Source of the DNA: Thermodesulfovibrionales bacterium
GTDB taxonomy: Bacteria > Nitrospirota > Thermodesulfovibrionia > Thermodesulfovibrionales > UBA9159
Assembly: GCA_035686305.1 (NCBI GenBank)
Contig: DASRZP010000093.1
Location: 1-45,408 of the forward strand
Length of the DNA: 45,408 bases
Direction of reading: 5' to 3'
In this document: positions 34,878 to 44,016 of the stretch, one piece after another
Layout: every line of letters begins with the position of its first letter
Numbering within the stretch: position 1 is the first letter of the stretch
The notes under the pieces: generated by a model
Database searches by the model: none
Told to the model about the DNA's origin: nothing
Seen by the model: the letters and a program-made list of their open reading frames with translations, nothing else
Made by a program: the position numbers and the translations under genes

Positions 34878-35263
34878 AGTCTAACCTCTTTCACCACTTA
34901 CTTAAGATTCACATAAATCGGCGGTTATGTCAATTCCCGACGTGTCTTCTCAACAAGCGGAAAGAGGAGGGAGAGAAACCGAACAGATAAGGGTAAGGAG
35001 TCCGGAGACGGACGATGAGAACCGTCCTGGACCTTTTAATGACATTCTTTCGGAACGGTCATTCACCGATTCGCCTTGGCCGCACCGGCACTTATCACGT
35101 TTTATGGCTTCCCTGTGACATCGGGAGTCTATTTTCCCTTTGCCTTTCGTGACTTTTGTTTCACCACTCTGGTAAACTTTCTGTGCGCTGCGGCTGCTCC
35201 TGTAAAGCATAAGAATGATCTTTTCAAGAAATCACGATTCGGTATGACATTGTGAAGGAGAGA
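34878..35263. other. Divergent intergenic region between CmoA-like gene and folC
   Basis: About 385 bases that must hold the divergent promoters of the NRPS series (minus) and folC-lptD (plus). No strong -35/-10 pair, RNA gene or coding frame with recognisable content is seen. Confidence 0.4.
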
Positions 35264-36649
35264 ATGAACTACGATAACGCCATTCGTTATCTCTATGCCC
35301 TTCAAAAGCACGGCATCAAACTGGGGCTCGATAATACAGTAAGGCTCCTTTCGCTCCTGGGCAATCCTCACTCCTCTTTCCGATCAATCCATGTCGCGGG
35401 CACGAATGGAAAGGGATCAACTTCGGCAATGATCGCCTCGGTATTACGAGAAGCTGGTTTCAGGGTGGGGCTCTTCACATCCCCGCATATCGTGAGCTTC
35501 ACGGAGAGGATACGGGTCGACGGCGTCGAGATCAGGGAACAGGAAGTTGTGGGGCTTACGGAAGAGATACGAGATGTCATAGCGCATAGTCAACAGTCAG
35601 ATCGGTCCCCTTCCATAGACCCTTCCCTTGGGGAGGGAGGAGGTGATTTTTTACCCACCTTTTTCGAATTCGTTACATCGATGGCCTTTCTTTACTTCAT
35701 GAGGAAGGGAGTGGAATGGGCAGTTGTGGAGACGGGCATGGGTGGAAGACTGGATGCAACGAACATCCTTACCCCCCGTGTCTCCGTGATAACGCATATC
35801 AGTTATGACCACCGGGAATTTCTTGGCGAGACCTTGAGAGAGATAGCAGGGGAGAAGGCGGGGATTATAAAGAGCGGGGTTCCCGTTGTCTCCTCTGCGC
35901 AGGAGCCTGACGCTTTGGAGATCATTATGGAAAAGGCCTTTGAGAAGGGTTCTGCTCTCCTTCTCCCCGGGAGAGACTTTTTCTTCCGTCTCGAGGCGAG
36001 TGATATGGAGGGGATTACCTTTCACTATAAGGGCTCGAAAACCTATGATCGTTTATATGTTCCCCTCTGCGGAATGCATCAGGCTAAAAACGCATCTGTA
36101 GCGCTTCAGGCAATAGAAGTCCTTATGAACGAAGTGCCCATCTCTCCACAATCGGTCAGGGACGGTCTTGCCAAGACCACGTGGCAGGGACGATTGGAAC
36201 TGATCAGGAAGGGAGAGGGCGGGTATGACCTGCTCATTGACGGCGCCCACAACGCCGCTGCATCGCGCGCCCTCGCTGATTCTTTGACACGGTTCTTTGT
36301 CCCTTCCTATGGCAGGATAATCCTGATACTCGGCATCATGGCAGACAAGGACATTCCAGGAATCATGGGGCCCATTTTGCCGATCGCTTCCGAGATTATC
36401 TTTGCGGCTCCTGACTATGCCAGGGCAGCTTCCCCTGAGGAACTCTCCGGACATGCAAGAATGCTCGGCTTTAGGTCAACGGCTGCGCCTTCGGTGAAAG
36501 AGGCGATGCAGGAGGCGATCAGGAAGACAGAAACCCTTCCCGAACCCGGCCGGCGCGATCTCATAGTGATTACCGGTTCATTCTATACGATCGGAGAGGC
36601 AAAGATGGCTCTCGGCCACCGGGGCGTTCTTGCGAGTTTGAGGGAATGA
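35264..36649 (+). CDS. folC: Bifunctional folylpolyglutamate / dihydrofolate synthase
   Basis: A 461-residue Mur-ligase-like protein with the P-loop HVAGTNGKGSTSAMIASVL, GLFTSPHIVSFTERIRVDG, the VETGMGGRLDATNIL motif, HREFLGETLREIAGEKAGII, and the C-terminal LLIDGAHNAAASRAL. It adds glutamate to folates and, in most bacteria, also makes dihydrofolate. ATG 35264 is preferred: an AAGGAG lies between it and the in-frame GTG 12 bases earlier. About 15-20 extra residues (HSQQSDRSPSIDPSLGEGGG) sit between the TEEIRDVI helix and the LPTFFEFVT motif, and look like an in-frame palindromic insertion. The end overlaps lptD by 4 bases. Confidence 0.93.
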   Translation: MNYDNAIRYLYALQKHGIKLGLDNTVRLLSLLGNPHSSFRSIHVAGTNGKGSTSAMIASVLREAGFRVGLFTSPHIVSFTERIRVDGVEIREQEVVGLTEEIRDVIAHSQQSDRSPSIDPSLGEGGGDFLPTFFEFVTSMAFLYFMRKGVEWAVVETGMGGRLDATNILTPRVSVITHISYDHREFLGETLREIAGEKAGIIKSGVPVVSSAQEPDALEIIMEKAFEKGSALLLPGRDFFFRLEASDMEGITFHYKGSKTYDRLYVPLCGMHQAKNASVALQAIEVLMNEVPISPQSVRDGLAKTTWQGRLELIRKGEGGYDLLIDGAHNAAASRALADSLTRFFVPSYGRIILILGIMADKDIPGIMGPILPIASEIIFAAPDYARAASPEELSGHARMLGFRSTAAPSVKEAMQEAIRKTETLPEPGRRDLIVITGSFYTIGEAKMALGHRGVLASLRE

Positions 36650-38670
36650 GAATCCCCCGCCAAGGGGTGGAGGGACTTGGGGAAAAGGTAGTTATCTTCT
36701 CCTCCTTTCTCGTCGCTCTCTGGTCTCTGCTCTTTTTTGTTGCCACCTGCCTCGCAGAGGAAGCGACGTCCATACAGTCGGATTCCCTTGAGTTCGAAGA
36801 AAAGACCTCTACCTACACGATAAAGGGTCACGCTAAAATTATCAAAGGCTTAGCAACCCTGGAAGCTGAGGAGATCAGATACAACGAAAAGACCGGTGAA
36901 ACGACTGCAGAGGGCAATGTCGTCTATGGCGACCAGCATGTCAGAATAAAGGCAGAGCGGGCCGAACTGAACCTCGAATCAAAAACGGGCACCCTCTATG
37001 ATGCAGAGATCTTTTCGAAAAAGGAGAATTCCCATGTCAGAGGAGTCGAGATAGAGAAGACCGGGGACAAGGAGTACCGCTTGAAGACGGCTTCATTTAC
37101 TACGTGTGATGCTCCGATACCTGCATGGTGCTTTAAGGGAAGGGATGTTGATCTTATCGTCGGTGACCAGATCCATGCCAAGGATGTTGTGTTCACCATA
37201 AAGGATCAACCGGCGTTCTACTCGCCCTATTTCACCGCGCCCGTCGGCAATGAGAGGAAGACAGGCCTCCTTTTGCCGACCTTCGGAGTCATAAAGGGAA
37301 AGGGCTTCCATTACGAACAGCCTCTTTACCTCGTCCTCGCGGAAAACAGGGACGCCACGTTCCTCCTCGATACATACAGCAATAGAGGCGTTGGAGAAGG
37401 GGTCGAATACCGCTTCATCGAGACCGATAACTCAAAGGGAAATTTCTGGATCTATCATATTCGGGACAGTAAGTTTGCGGATAACTTCTGGGACTTCCGG
37501 GGAGTTTACGAAAACCGTGACAGCGGCAGGGACATAGGCGGCTTCCTGAACCTGAATTACATGAATTCAAGGAATTTCTATAGTGACTATAATCCCTATA
37601 TCGTCACAAAGAAGGGCCTCGTGGATACCGTCACATACTTCAATCAGACTACCGGAAGATTCCTCGAATCCACCGGAGAGGCATCACTGAAGCTCGACAA
37701 TTCCAGGATATATCTCACGCCCCAGTATCTTGTCGACCTGAAGAGCGGGCTCGACGAATCCACGATTCTCCAGAAGCTCCCCGAAGTCGGTTTCTTTGCA
37801 GAACCCAGGAGGATAGGCCCCCTCGTCTTTTCGCTCAACTCCTCCTTTTCCAACTTCTGGAGAGACCAGGGTACGAGCGGCCTGAGATTCGATCTCTTCC
37901 CCAGGGTCTCATATTCCTTCGGAAGAGAGATCACGATCATGCAGACCCTCGGATTGCGGGAGACGGCGTACTCTCTTTCAAGGAACGCCGGAACTGACGA
38001 CACTCCTCACCGCGAAAACCTTGACTACACCCTTACGGCCAATGCCCGACTTATCAAGCAGTATCCGTCCTTTCTCCACATCCTCGAGCCTTCCGTCGGT
38101 TTCGCCTATATCTCGCCTGCCGGTTCGAATCTGCCGGTCTTTGATTCTACCGAACTCTATTCAAAGACTGCGACCTTTGCCCTCTCGCTCTACAACAGAT
38201 TCCTGGACAAGAATGGCGAATTCCTGACGGTGAGGGCTGTTCAGGGTCTTGATTTTTACAAGGATGACAACCGTTGGATCCCTCTCGAGGTTGATGCGGT
38301 GCTCAAGAGACCTATGCCCATCAAGAGTTCGGTGACGTATGATGTGGATAAGGGAAGGTTAGTGAACGCCATCTCCGACGTCGGGATTAAGATACTTGAT
38401 CAGATATCACTCTCCCTGGGCGAAAGGTACGAGAGAACGCAAGACATATTATTTTACACCTTTGGACTCAGTACTGCTCTCTCAAAAAAGATCACGGCTG
38501 AGGGGAGTTTTTGGTACGATGCAAAACATGGAGGGCTGCAGGATATCGTAACAAAAGTGAAGTACCGGGAACAGTGCTGGAGCATGACGTTCGTTGTTAC
38601 GAAACGGCAGAGTGATTATAGCTTCACCGTTCTTTTTGACCTTCTCGGAATCGGCAGCCTGAAATTGTAA
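36646..38670 (+). CDS. lptD: LPS-assembly outer membrane protein LptD
   Basis: A 674-residue outer membrane protein. It has a signal peptide (VVIFSSFLVALWSLLFFVATCLA), then an OstA/LptA-like beta-jellyroll (ATSIQSDSLEFEEKTSTYTIKG...EAEEIRYNEKTGETTAEGNVVYG), and then the beta-barrel LptD domain with FYSPYFTAPVGNERKTGLLLPTFG split across two strands. It inserts LPS in the outer leaflet together with LptE. It shares ATGA with the folC stop. The first ~14 residues before the signal peptide (RIPRQGVEGLGEK) are unusual and may come from a repeat. It is shorter than E. coli LptD, as in many non-enteric bacteria. Confidence 0.9.
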   Translation: MRIPRQGVEGLGEKVVIFSSFLVALWSLLFFVATCLAEEATSIQSDSLEFEEKTSTYTIKGHAKIIKGLATLEAEEIRYNEKTGETTAEGNVVYGDQHVRIKAERAELNLESKTGTLYDAEIFSKKENSHVRGVEIEKTGDKEYRLKTASFTTCDAPIPAWCFKGRDVDLIVGDQIHAKDVVFTIKDQPAFYSPYFTAPVGNERKTGLLLPTFGVIKGKGFHYEQPLYLVLAENRDATFLLDTYSNRGVGEGVEYRFIETDNSKGNFWIYHIRDSKFADNFWDFRGVYENRDSGRDIGGFLNLNYMNSRNFYSDYNPYIVTKKGLVDTVTYFNQTTGRFLESTGEASLKLDNSRIYLTPQYLVDLKSGLDESTILQKLPEVGFFAEPRRIGPLVFSLNSSFSNFWRDQGTSGLRFDLFPRVSYSFGREITIMQTLGLRETAYSLSRNAGTDDTPHRENLDYTLTANARLIKQYPSFLHILEPSVGFAYISPAGSNLPVFDSTELYSKTATFALSLYNRFLDKNGEFLTVRAVQGLDFYKDDNRWIPLEVDAVLKRPMPIKSSVTYDVDKGRLVNAISDVGIKILDQISLSLGERYERTQDILFYTFGLSTALSKKITAEGSFWYDAKHGGLQDIVTKVKYREQCWSMTFVVTKRQSDYSFTVLFDLLGIGSLKL

Positions 38671-38734
38671 TACGGGGTCCTTGGCAGGTCATCGCAACTT
38701 CTTCAGGGGAGACATCGAGAGCCGGAAAGGGCCG

Positions 38735-39301
38735 TCAAGGGGCCTCCTTCGCTTCGAGCTTTTTGATGATCCCTTCTGTCAGTCTCACAGCCTCTGATAT
38801 TGAGGTCTGATCGGTCTCTATGAGAAGTTCCGGATTGAACGGTTCCTCATAGGGAGCCGATACCCCGGGTACGGGCGCTCCTGCTCCGCTCTTTGCATAA
38901 ATGTCCCTCGGCGCCCCGTGGGATTCGGCCCGCTTTCTCTCCCGGCTGACGCAGAGATCGAGAGGACACTTCAGGTATATTTCACCATATCTCCCTATCA
39001 GTCTTCTCGCAAGCTCCCTCCATCGCTTCAGGTTCCCCGTTGCGTCTATGATCACGCTATGACCGTGTTTCACAAGGGCGTAAGCCGTGTATACGAGACA
39101 GCGGTAAACGAGGTCCCTTTCTCCTTCCGAATACGTGGGTTCGGGAGTAACGATCTTCCTCAGCTCGTCCATGCGCAGTATGATGAAATGAGGATGGATC
39201 TCCTTTATCCCTTCGGCCAGGGTACTCTTCCCGCTTCCCGGAAGACCTGTTATCCATAATGCGATAGGGCTCATGCCTGACGACATCTTATCACAGCTCA
39301 C
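38735..39301 (-). CDS. cysC: Adenylylsulfate (APS) kinase-like protein
   Basis: A 188-residue P-loop kinase: ALWITGLPGSGKSTLAEGI, then RMDELRKIV, DATGNLKRWRELARR, YLKCPLDLCVSR and the CysC-like lid region PGVSAPYEEPFNPELLIETD. APS kinase makes PAPS. The DGDNVRHGL and FISPYRADR motifs of classic CysC are altered (LRMDELRK, DATGNLKRW), so this is a divergent member whose substrate may differ. The GTG start is uncertain; an ATG 27 bases later (MSPIALW) is equally possible. It is convergent with lptD and divergent from the ROK kinase, so not in the sat-apr series. Confidence 0.75.
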   Translation of the reverse strand: MSCDKMSSGMSPIALWITGLPGSGKSTLAEGIKEIHPHFIILRMDELRKIVTPEPTYSEGERDLVYRCLVYTAYALVKHGHSVIIDATGNLKRWRELARRLIGRYGEIYLKCPLDLCVSRERKRAESHGAPRDIYAKSGAGAPVPGVSAPYEEPFNPELLIETDQTSISEAVRLTEGIIKKLEAKEAP

Positions 39302-39399
39302 CGGAGAATGTCATAAGACCTCTGTCTTGCAGGAATTCCGCTTATTCTTGACGTCCTCTCTTTGTGATCGCCTCTCATTCCTTGAGAGTGTCCAAAGTG

Positions 39400-39408
39400 T
39401 GCTATAAT
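39400..39408 (+). promoter_or_regulatory. Extended -10 promoter for the ROK kinase-lepA-lepB operon
   Basis: TGCTATAAT is a perfect extended -10, 35 bases before the ATG. TTGAGA (39382-39387) is a -35 candidate at a short 15-base spacing and lies in a CTCTCA-TTCCT-TGAGAG inverted repeat (39372-39388) that could be an operator. Confidence 0.55.
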
Positions 39409-39443
39409 GATACATCTTCGTTGATTCATCCTCAGGAAATGCG

Positions 39444-40370
39444 ATGATAAAACACCATGCCATAGGAATTGACCTCGGAGGCACCAATCTGAGGGTAGGC
39501 CTCGTATCAGAGGGGGGCAGCATCGTGGAAAAAATTAAGGTGCCTTCCCTCGAAGGGATTGAGGAGCCTCTCCTCCATGCGATCTCCGAAGTATTCACCG
39601 ACGATGTTGCGGCAATAGGCATCGGTGTGGCGGGGCTCATAAACAGGGAAAGGACTGCCGTTGATGTCTCTCCCAATCTCCCCTCGATTGAGGGGGTGAA
39701 GATCGTCGATGAGGTGCGTTCGAAATTCGGCGTACCCGTTGTTATCGAAAATGACGCGAACGTCGCTGCCGTCGGTGAAAAGTGGACAGGCGCCGGACGG
39801 GACTTTAAGAATTTCGTCCTCCTCACCCTGGGGACCGGCATTGGAGGAGGAGTCATTCACGACGGGATGCTCATGGACGTTTCCGCCGAGTTGGGACATA
39901 TGAGCATCATCGCAAACGGGGTGAAATGCTCATGCGGGAACTACGGGTGTCTGGAATCGTACGCCTCTGCAAGGGCAATTCTCGGCTATGCCGTCACCGC
40001 ACTCGAACACGCCTCGCAAAGCATCCTCAAGGAACTCTATCAGGGCAATATCTATAAACTGACTCCCGAGGATATTTACAAGGCAGCACTTGAGGGTGAC
40101 AACCTTTCACGGGATGTTCTGCGGGAAGCCGGGAAATACCTTGGCGTCGGGATCTCGAACTGCATAAACATCTTCAGCCCTGAAGCGGTCATTCTTGGGG
40201 GAGGACTCATCGGGGCCTGGAATATCTATATCAAAGAGGCGATCAGAGAGGCATCCAAAAGGACCTTCAAGAAGCTCTTTGACAGCATCCAGATCATCCC
40301 TTCTTCCCTCGGCGATAATGCCGGGATTATGGGAGCTGCATACCTTGCCCTTCACAGCGGAGATGAATAA
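39444..40370 (+). CDS. ROK-family sugar kinase (glucokinase-like)
   Basis: A 308-residue ROK protein: ATP motif IGIDLGGTNLRVGLV, sugar-site ENDANVAAVGEKW, LGTGIGGGVIHDG, ELGHMSII and the zinc motif CSCGNYGCLESYAS, then GGGLIGAW near the end. There is no DNA-binding N-terminus, so it is a kinase, most likely glucokinase, not a ROK repressor. First gene of a run with lepA and lepB. AGGAA lies before the ATG. Glucose is inferred as substrate; N-acylated hexosamines are possible. Confidence 0.9.
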   Translation: MIKHHAIGIDLGGTNLRVGLVSEGGSIVEKIKVPSLEGIEEPLLHAISEVFTDDVAAIGIGVAGLINRERTAVDVSPNLPSIEGVKIVDEVRSKFGVPVVIENDANVAAVGEKWTGAGRDFKNFVLLTLGTGIGGGVIHDGMLMDVSAELGHMSIIANGVKCSCGNYGCLESYASARAILGYAVTALEHASQSILKELYQGNIYKLTPEDIYKAALEGDNLSRDVLREAGKYLGVGISNCINIFSPEAVILGGGLIGAWNIYIKEAIREASKRTFKKLFDSIQIIPSSLGDNAGIMGAAYLALHSGDE

Positions 40371-40424
40371 TGAACCTCATCTATTCCCGTCGGCGTTCAT
40401 CCCTCGTCCCTTCCTCCTAGCGCT

Positions 40425-42212
40425 ATGCCTGAACATATAAGGAACTTTTCGATAATCGCACATATCGACCATGGGAAGTCGACCCTTGCGGACCGGCTGC
40501 TGGAATATACTGGCGCCTTGACCTCGAGGGAGATGATGGCCCAGGTCCTTGACTCGATGGATCTCGAAAGGGAACGGGGCATCACGATCAAGGCCCATGC
40601 AGTGCGGCTTCATTACGCGGCCGACGACGGAGAGGAATACGTATTGAACCTCATCGATACGCCAGGCCATGTGGACTTCTCCTACGAGGTTTCAAGGAGT
40701 CTCGCCTCCTGCGAAGGGGCTTTGCTCATTGTCGATGCGACGCAGGGCGTCGAGGCCCAGACCGTTGCGAATACCTACCTCGCCACAGAGCACAATCTCG
40801 AGATAATTCCGGTCATCAACAAGATAGACCTTCCTGCATCCGAGCCTGACCGGGTCAAGGAGCAGATAGAAGAGGTCCTGGGCATAGAAAGTTCAGACGC
40901 TATCCTTGCAAGTGCGAAGGAAGGCTTAGGCACAAAAGAGATCCTCGAGGCGATCGTCAGAAAGGTCCCTCCTCCTTCAGGGAATCCCGACAATCCTCTG
41001 AAGGCACTCATCTTTGATTCATGGTTTGACAATTATCAGGGCGTCATTGTTCTCGTCAGGCTCTTTGAAGGAAGAGCACGGCCGGGTATGAAGATACGGC
41101 TCATGATGACGGGGAAGGACTTTGAGGTCTCGCACGTTGGGGTCTTCACCCCGAAGATGGTGCCCGTTGAAGAGATTTCTGCGGGGGAGGTTGGATACAT
41201 CATCGCCGGGATCAAGAGCGTGAACGAGACACAGATTGGAGACACCATAACCGACGCCAGTCATCCCGCCACCGAACCCTGTCCCGGCTATCGGGAGATA
41301 AAACCTATGGTCTTCAGCGGACTCTATCCGACGGAGACCCATCAGTATGAAGGATTGAAAGACGCCCTCGAAAAGCTGAGGCTCAATGACTCTTCCTTCT
41401 CCTATGAACCCGAGACATCGTCGGCCCTGGGCTTCGGGTTCAGGTGTGGATTCCTCGGTCTCCTCCATATGGAAATCATCAAGGAGAGACTTGAGCGTGA
41501 ATTCGGTCTTTCACTCATCAGCACCGCGCCGACCGTCATCTACAGGGTGACTGGCGTGAAGGGGAATGTCGTCTTCGTAGATAATCCGACCTTGCTGCCA
41601 GAAAAGTTCCTCAGCATAGAGGAACCCTTCGTCGCGATAACCATATTTGTGCCGCAACCCTATATCGGTCCTATCCTTGAACTCTGCCAGGAAAAGCGCG
41701 GTACCCAGAAGGAGTTCACCTTTATCGGCAAGGAGAGGATCATGGTCGTCTATGAGGTTCCCCTCAACGAAATTCTCTGGGACTTCTATGACAGGCTGAA
41801 ATCCATCTCCAAGGGCTATGCCTCGATGGACTACGACTTTGTTGGATTCAGGGCATCCGATCTCATCCGCCTTGACATCCTCCTGAACGGAGAGCCCGTG
41901 GATGCCCTTTCCTTGATCGTCCATAGGGACAAGGCATATTATAAGGGCAGGCAGATAGCAGAAAAGTTGAGAGAAGTCATTCCGAGGCAGCTCTACGAGG
42001 TTGTGATACAGGCGGCGATAGGGAGCAAGATCATCGCGAGGGAAAGCGTCAAGGCCCTGAGAAAGGATGTCCTCGCAAAGTGCTATGGCGGTGATATCAC
42101 GAGGAAAAGGAAGCTCCTCGAAAAGCAGAAGGAAGGAAAGAAGCGCATGAAACAGGTGGGGCGGATAGAGGTCCCCCAGGAGGCCTTCCTCTCCGTACTG
42201 AAGGTAAAGTGA
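40425..42212 (+). CDS. lepA: Elongation factor 4 (back-translocating GTPase LepA)
   Basis: A 595-residue translational GTPase: G1 [16 protein letters not shown], switch [13 protein letters not shown]3 [13 protein letters not shown]4 NKIDLP. The LepA-specific C-terminal domain ends in [21 protein letters not shown]. Full family length. It acts on stalled or ratcheted ribosomes. 54 bases after the ROK kinase and 32 bases before lepB; the lepA-lepB pairing is conserved in many bacteria. No clear ribosome site is seen at the ATG. Confidence 0.97.
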   Translation: MPEHIRNFSIIAHIDHGKSTLADRLLEYTGALTSREMMAQVLDSMDLERERGITIKAHAVRLHYAADDGEEYVLNLIDTPGHVDFSYEVSRSLASCEGALLIVDATQGVEAQTVANTYLATEHNLEIIPVINKIDLPASEPDRVKEQIEEVLGIESSDAILASAKEGLGTKEILEAIVRKVPPPSGNPDNPLKALIFDSWFDNYQGVIVLVRLFEGRARPGMKIRLMMTGKDFEVSHVGVFTPKMVPVEEISAGEVGYIIAGIKSVNETQIGDTITDASHPATEPCPGYREIKPMVFSGLYPTETHQYEGLKDALEKLRLNDSSFSYEPETSSALGFGFRCGFLGLLHMEIIKERLEREFGLSLISTAPTVIYRVTGVKGNVVFVDNPTLLPEKFLSIEEPFVAITIFVPQPYIGPILELCQEKRGTQKEFTFIGKERIMVVYEVPLNEILWDFYDRLKSISKGYASMDYDFVGFRASDLIRLDILLNGEPVDALSLIVHRDKAYYKGRQIAEKLREVIPRQLYEVVIQAAIGSKIIARESVKALRKDVLAKCYGGDITRKRKLLEKQKEGKKRMKQVGRIEVPQEAFLSVLKVK

Positions 42213-42244
42213 CGACGAGACACGCTAAGGAGGAATAAGAAAGA

Positions 42245-42859
42245 GTGAAAAGAGACAAGAAAGCGATTCTCTGGGAATACACAAAGGCCATTGTAACGGC
42301 CCTTCTCCTCGCCCTCTTCATCAGGGCATACTTCATCCAGGCGTTTAAGATCCCCTCAGGCTCCATGATCCCCACGCTCCTGATAGGAGACCATATCCTC
42401 GTCAATAAATTCATCTATGGGACACCTATCCCCTTTTCGGACAAGAGGGTCCTTGTCTTCAGGAAGCCGGAAAGAGGTGATATAATAGTGTTTAAATATC
42501 CGGAAGACCCGAGCAGGGATTTCATCAAACGGGTGATTGCCGTCGAGGGAGATATGATCGAATCGAGGAATAAGATCATCTATGTAAACGGAAAACCGGC
42601 GAGCGAGCCTTTTATCCAACATACCGACGATTCCGTCAGACCCGGGGGCATTGAGCCGAGAGACAATTTCGGTCCCCTTATCGTGCCCAAAAACAAATTC
42701 TTTATGATGGGAGACAACCGTGACCAGAGTTATGACAGCAGATATTGGGGATACGTTGATATGAAAGAGATCCGCGGAAAGGCACTCATCATCTACTGGT
42801 CCTGGGACAGCAAGAAGACCTTTCCGAGATTCGAAAGGATTGGGAGGCTGGTGCGATGA
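42245..42859 (+). CDS. lepB: Signal peptidase I
   Basis: A 204-residue S26 peptidase. One N-terminal membrane segment (AIVTALLLALFIRAYFI), the catalytic Ser in PSGSMIPTLLIGD, the general-base Lys in FIKRVIAVEGD, and the box GDNRDQSYDSRYWG. It removes signal peptides at the outer face of the inner membrane. GTG start with AAGGAGG 11 bases upstream, a rather long spacing. Overlaps the next gene by 4 bases (ATGA). Confidence 0.96.
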   Translation: MKRDKKAILWEYTKAIVTALLLALFIRAYFIQAFKIPSGSMIPTLLIGDHILVNKFIYGTPIPFSDKRVLVFRKPERGDIIVFKYPEDPSRDFIKRVIAVEGDMIESRNKIIYVNGKPASEPFIQHTDDSVRPGGIEPRDNFGPLIVPKNKFFMMGDNRDQSYDSRYWGYVDMKEIRGKALIIYWSWDSKKTFPRFERIGRLVR

Positions 42860-43203
42860 AAGTGCTTCGAAATCAACAGGGATTCATAAAAGCTCTCCTG
42901 ACCATGGCGTTCATGGCGGCGACCGTTTATGTGGGAATCCAGTTCGGAAGACCTTACTACCAGTATGAAACCTTCAAGACCGAGGCAAAAGAGATTGCAA
43001 GGATCGAGCTCGGTGATGTCGAGAAGACACGGGCCAAGATCTACGAGTCTGCACAGAGTTTCAACATACCCGTTAAGGAAAAGGACATCCTCGTCACGAA
43101 GAAAGCGAACCTCGTCCAGGTTAAGACCGCATGGTCTGCTGAAGTCGACATCTTTGGACTCTATCAGAGGACACTGCACTTTACTCTCGACATAGAGGCA
43201 TAA
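42856..43203 (+). CDS. DUF4845-type small membrane protein
   Basis: A 115-residue protein with one N-terminal membrane helix (FIKALLTMAFMAATVYVGI) and a periplasmic domain (PYYQYETFKTEAKEIARI...FGLYQRTLHFTLDIEA). DUF4845 proteins commonly follow lepB, as here with an ATGA overlap. Function unknown; a type IV pilin-like N-terminal layout (QQGFIKAL) is noticeable, but the processing motif is not convincing. Confidence 0.75.
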   Translation: MKVLRNQQGFIKALLTMAFMAATVYVGIQFGRPYYQYETFKTEAKEIARIELGDVEKTRAKIYESAQSFNIPVKEKDILVTKKANLVQVKTAWSAEVDIFGLYQRTLHFTLDIEA

Positions 43204-43205
43204 CG

Positions 43206-43859
43206 TTGTTTACCGGTCTCATTTCAGAGATGGGGGATGTCATATCGCTGATGCGGAAGCGGTCAGGTGCATCTCTTACGGTAAAGGCTGTAACCTTGCA
43301 GCAGGATGCCGTCATAGGCGACAGTATCTCCATAAGCGGAGCATGTCTCACGGTAACAAACCGTCGGGGCGATCTCCTCACCTTCGATCTTTCCGAAGAG
43401 ACACTGAGGTCCACGAATCTCGGAGAGCTCAAGGGAGGAGATAAGGTCAATCTTGAACCATCGCTGAGGGCCGACGGAAAATTGGGCGGTCACTTTGTTA
43501 CGGGTCATGTAGACGCCGTGGGAAAGGTCCTCTCGAAGACTGTTGTCGGCGACACGCTCAAGATTGTTATCGGTGCGCCTTCGGACGTAACGGGACTTCT
43601 CGTCGGTAAGGGATCGGTGGCGGTCGACGGAATAAGCCTTACTGTCGTCGACGTTTCCGAAGATACCTTTAGTATCGTCATTATCCCTCACACGGCAGCT
43701 GTCACGACCATCGGCTTGAAAGGCATAGGAGAGACGGTAAACCTTGAAGCCGATATCATCGGCAAATACGTTGCACGGTTTCTTGCCGGAGGCAGGACAA
43801 AGGCGACAGGGGGAGACGATAAGCTTATGCAGTCTCTGACGAAGGCAGGGTATATCTAA
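43206..43859 (+). CDS. ribE: Riboflavin synthase (alpha chain)
   Basis: A 217-residue protein with the two lumazine-binding repeats of riboflavin synthase. It starts MFTGLISEMGDV, then SGACLTVTNR, GHFVTGHVDAVG in repeat 1/2, VDGISLTVVDVSEDTFSIVIIPHTA. It dismutates two lumazine molecules to riboflavin. The conserved MFTGL places the start at a TTG with GAGG 7 bases upstream; this is a genuine rare start. It begins 2 bases after the DUF4845 gene. No FMN riboswitch is visible upstream. Confidence 0.95.
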   Translation: MFTGLISEMGDVISLMRKRSGASLTVKAVTLQQDAVIGDSISISGACLTVTNRRGDLLTFDLSEETLRSTNLGELKGGDKVNLEPSLRADGKLGGHFVTGHVDAVGKVLSKTVVGDTLKIVIGAPSDVTGLLVGKGSVAVDGISLTVVDVSEDTFSIVIIPHTAAVTTIGLKGIGETVNLEADIIGKYVARFLAGGRTKATGGDDKLMQSLTKAGYI

Positions 43860-43915
43860 TCAAGGGACCGCATAGGAAGAGTTACTAAGGAGACCATAAG
43901 TATAGTAGCACTGTC

Positions 43916-43975
43916 TGTCACTCCGGCTTGTCCGGAGTCGTTCTTCAGAAAGATTCCCGACAAGGGGGAATGACA
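43916..43975. repeat. REP/MITE-like imperfect palindrome
   Basis: Terminal arms of 24 bases beginning TGTCACTCC and ending GGAATGACA pair at about 19 of 24 positions around a 12-base loop. Each arm contains its own small palindrome (ACTCCGG-CTTGT-CCGGAGT; ATTCCC...GGGAAT). This is the layout of a twin-hairpin REP element, lying between ribE and ribBA. Confidence 0.6.
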
Positions 43976-44016
43976 CATTACGAATGAGCTTATGGGTGAG
44001 TTAAGGAGGTAGGGCT

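Noticed and set aside
43860-44016. Possible FMN riboswitch before ribBA
   Set aside because: The conserved RFN-element sequences are not present; the structure there is a REP-like palindrome.
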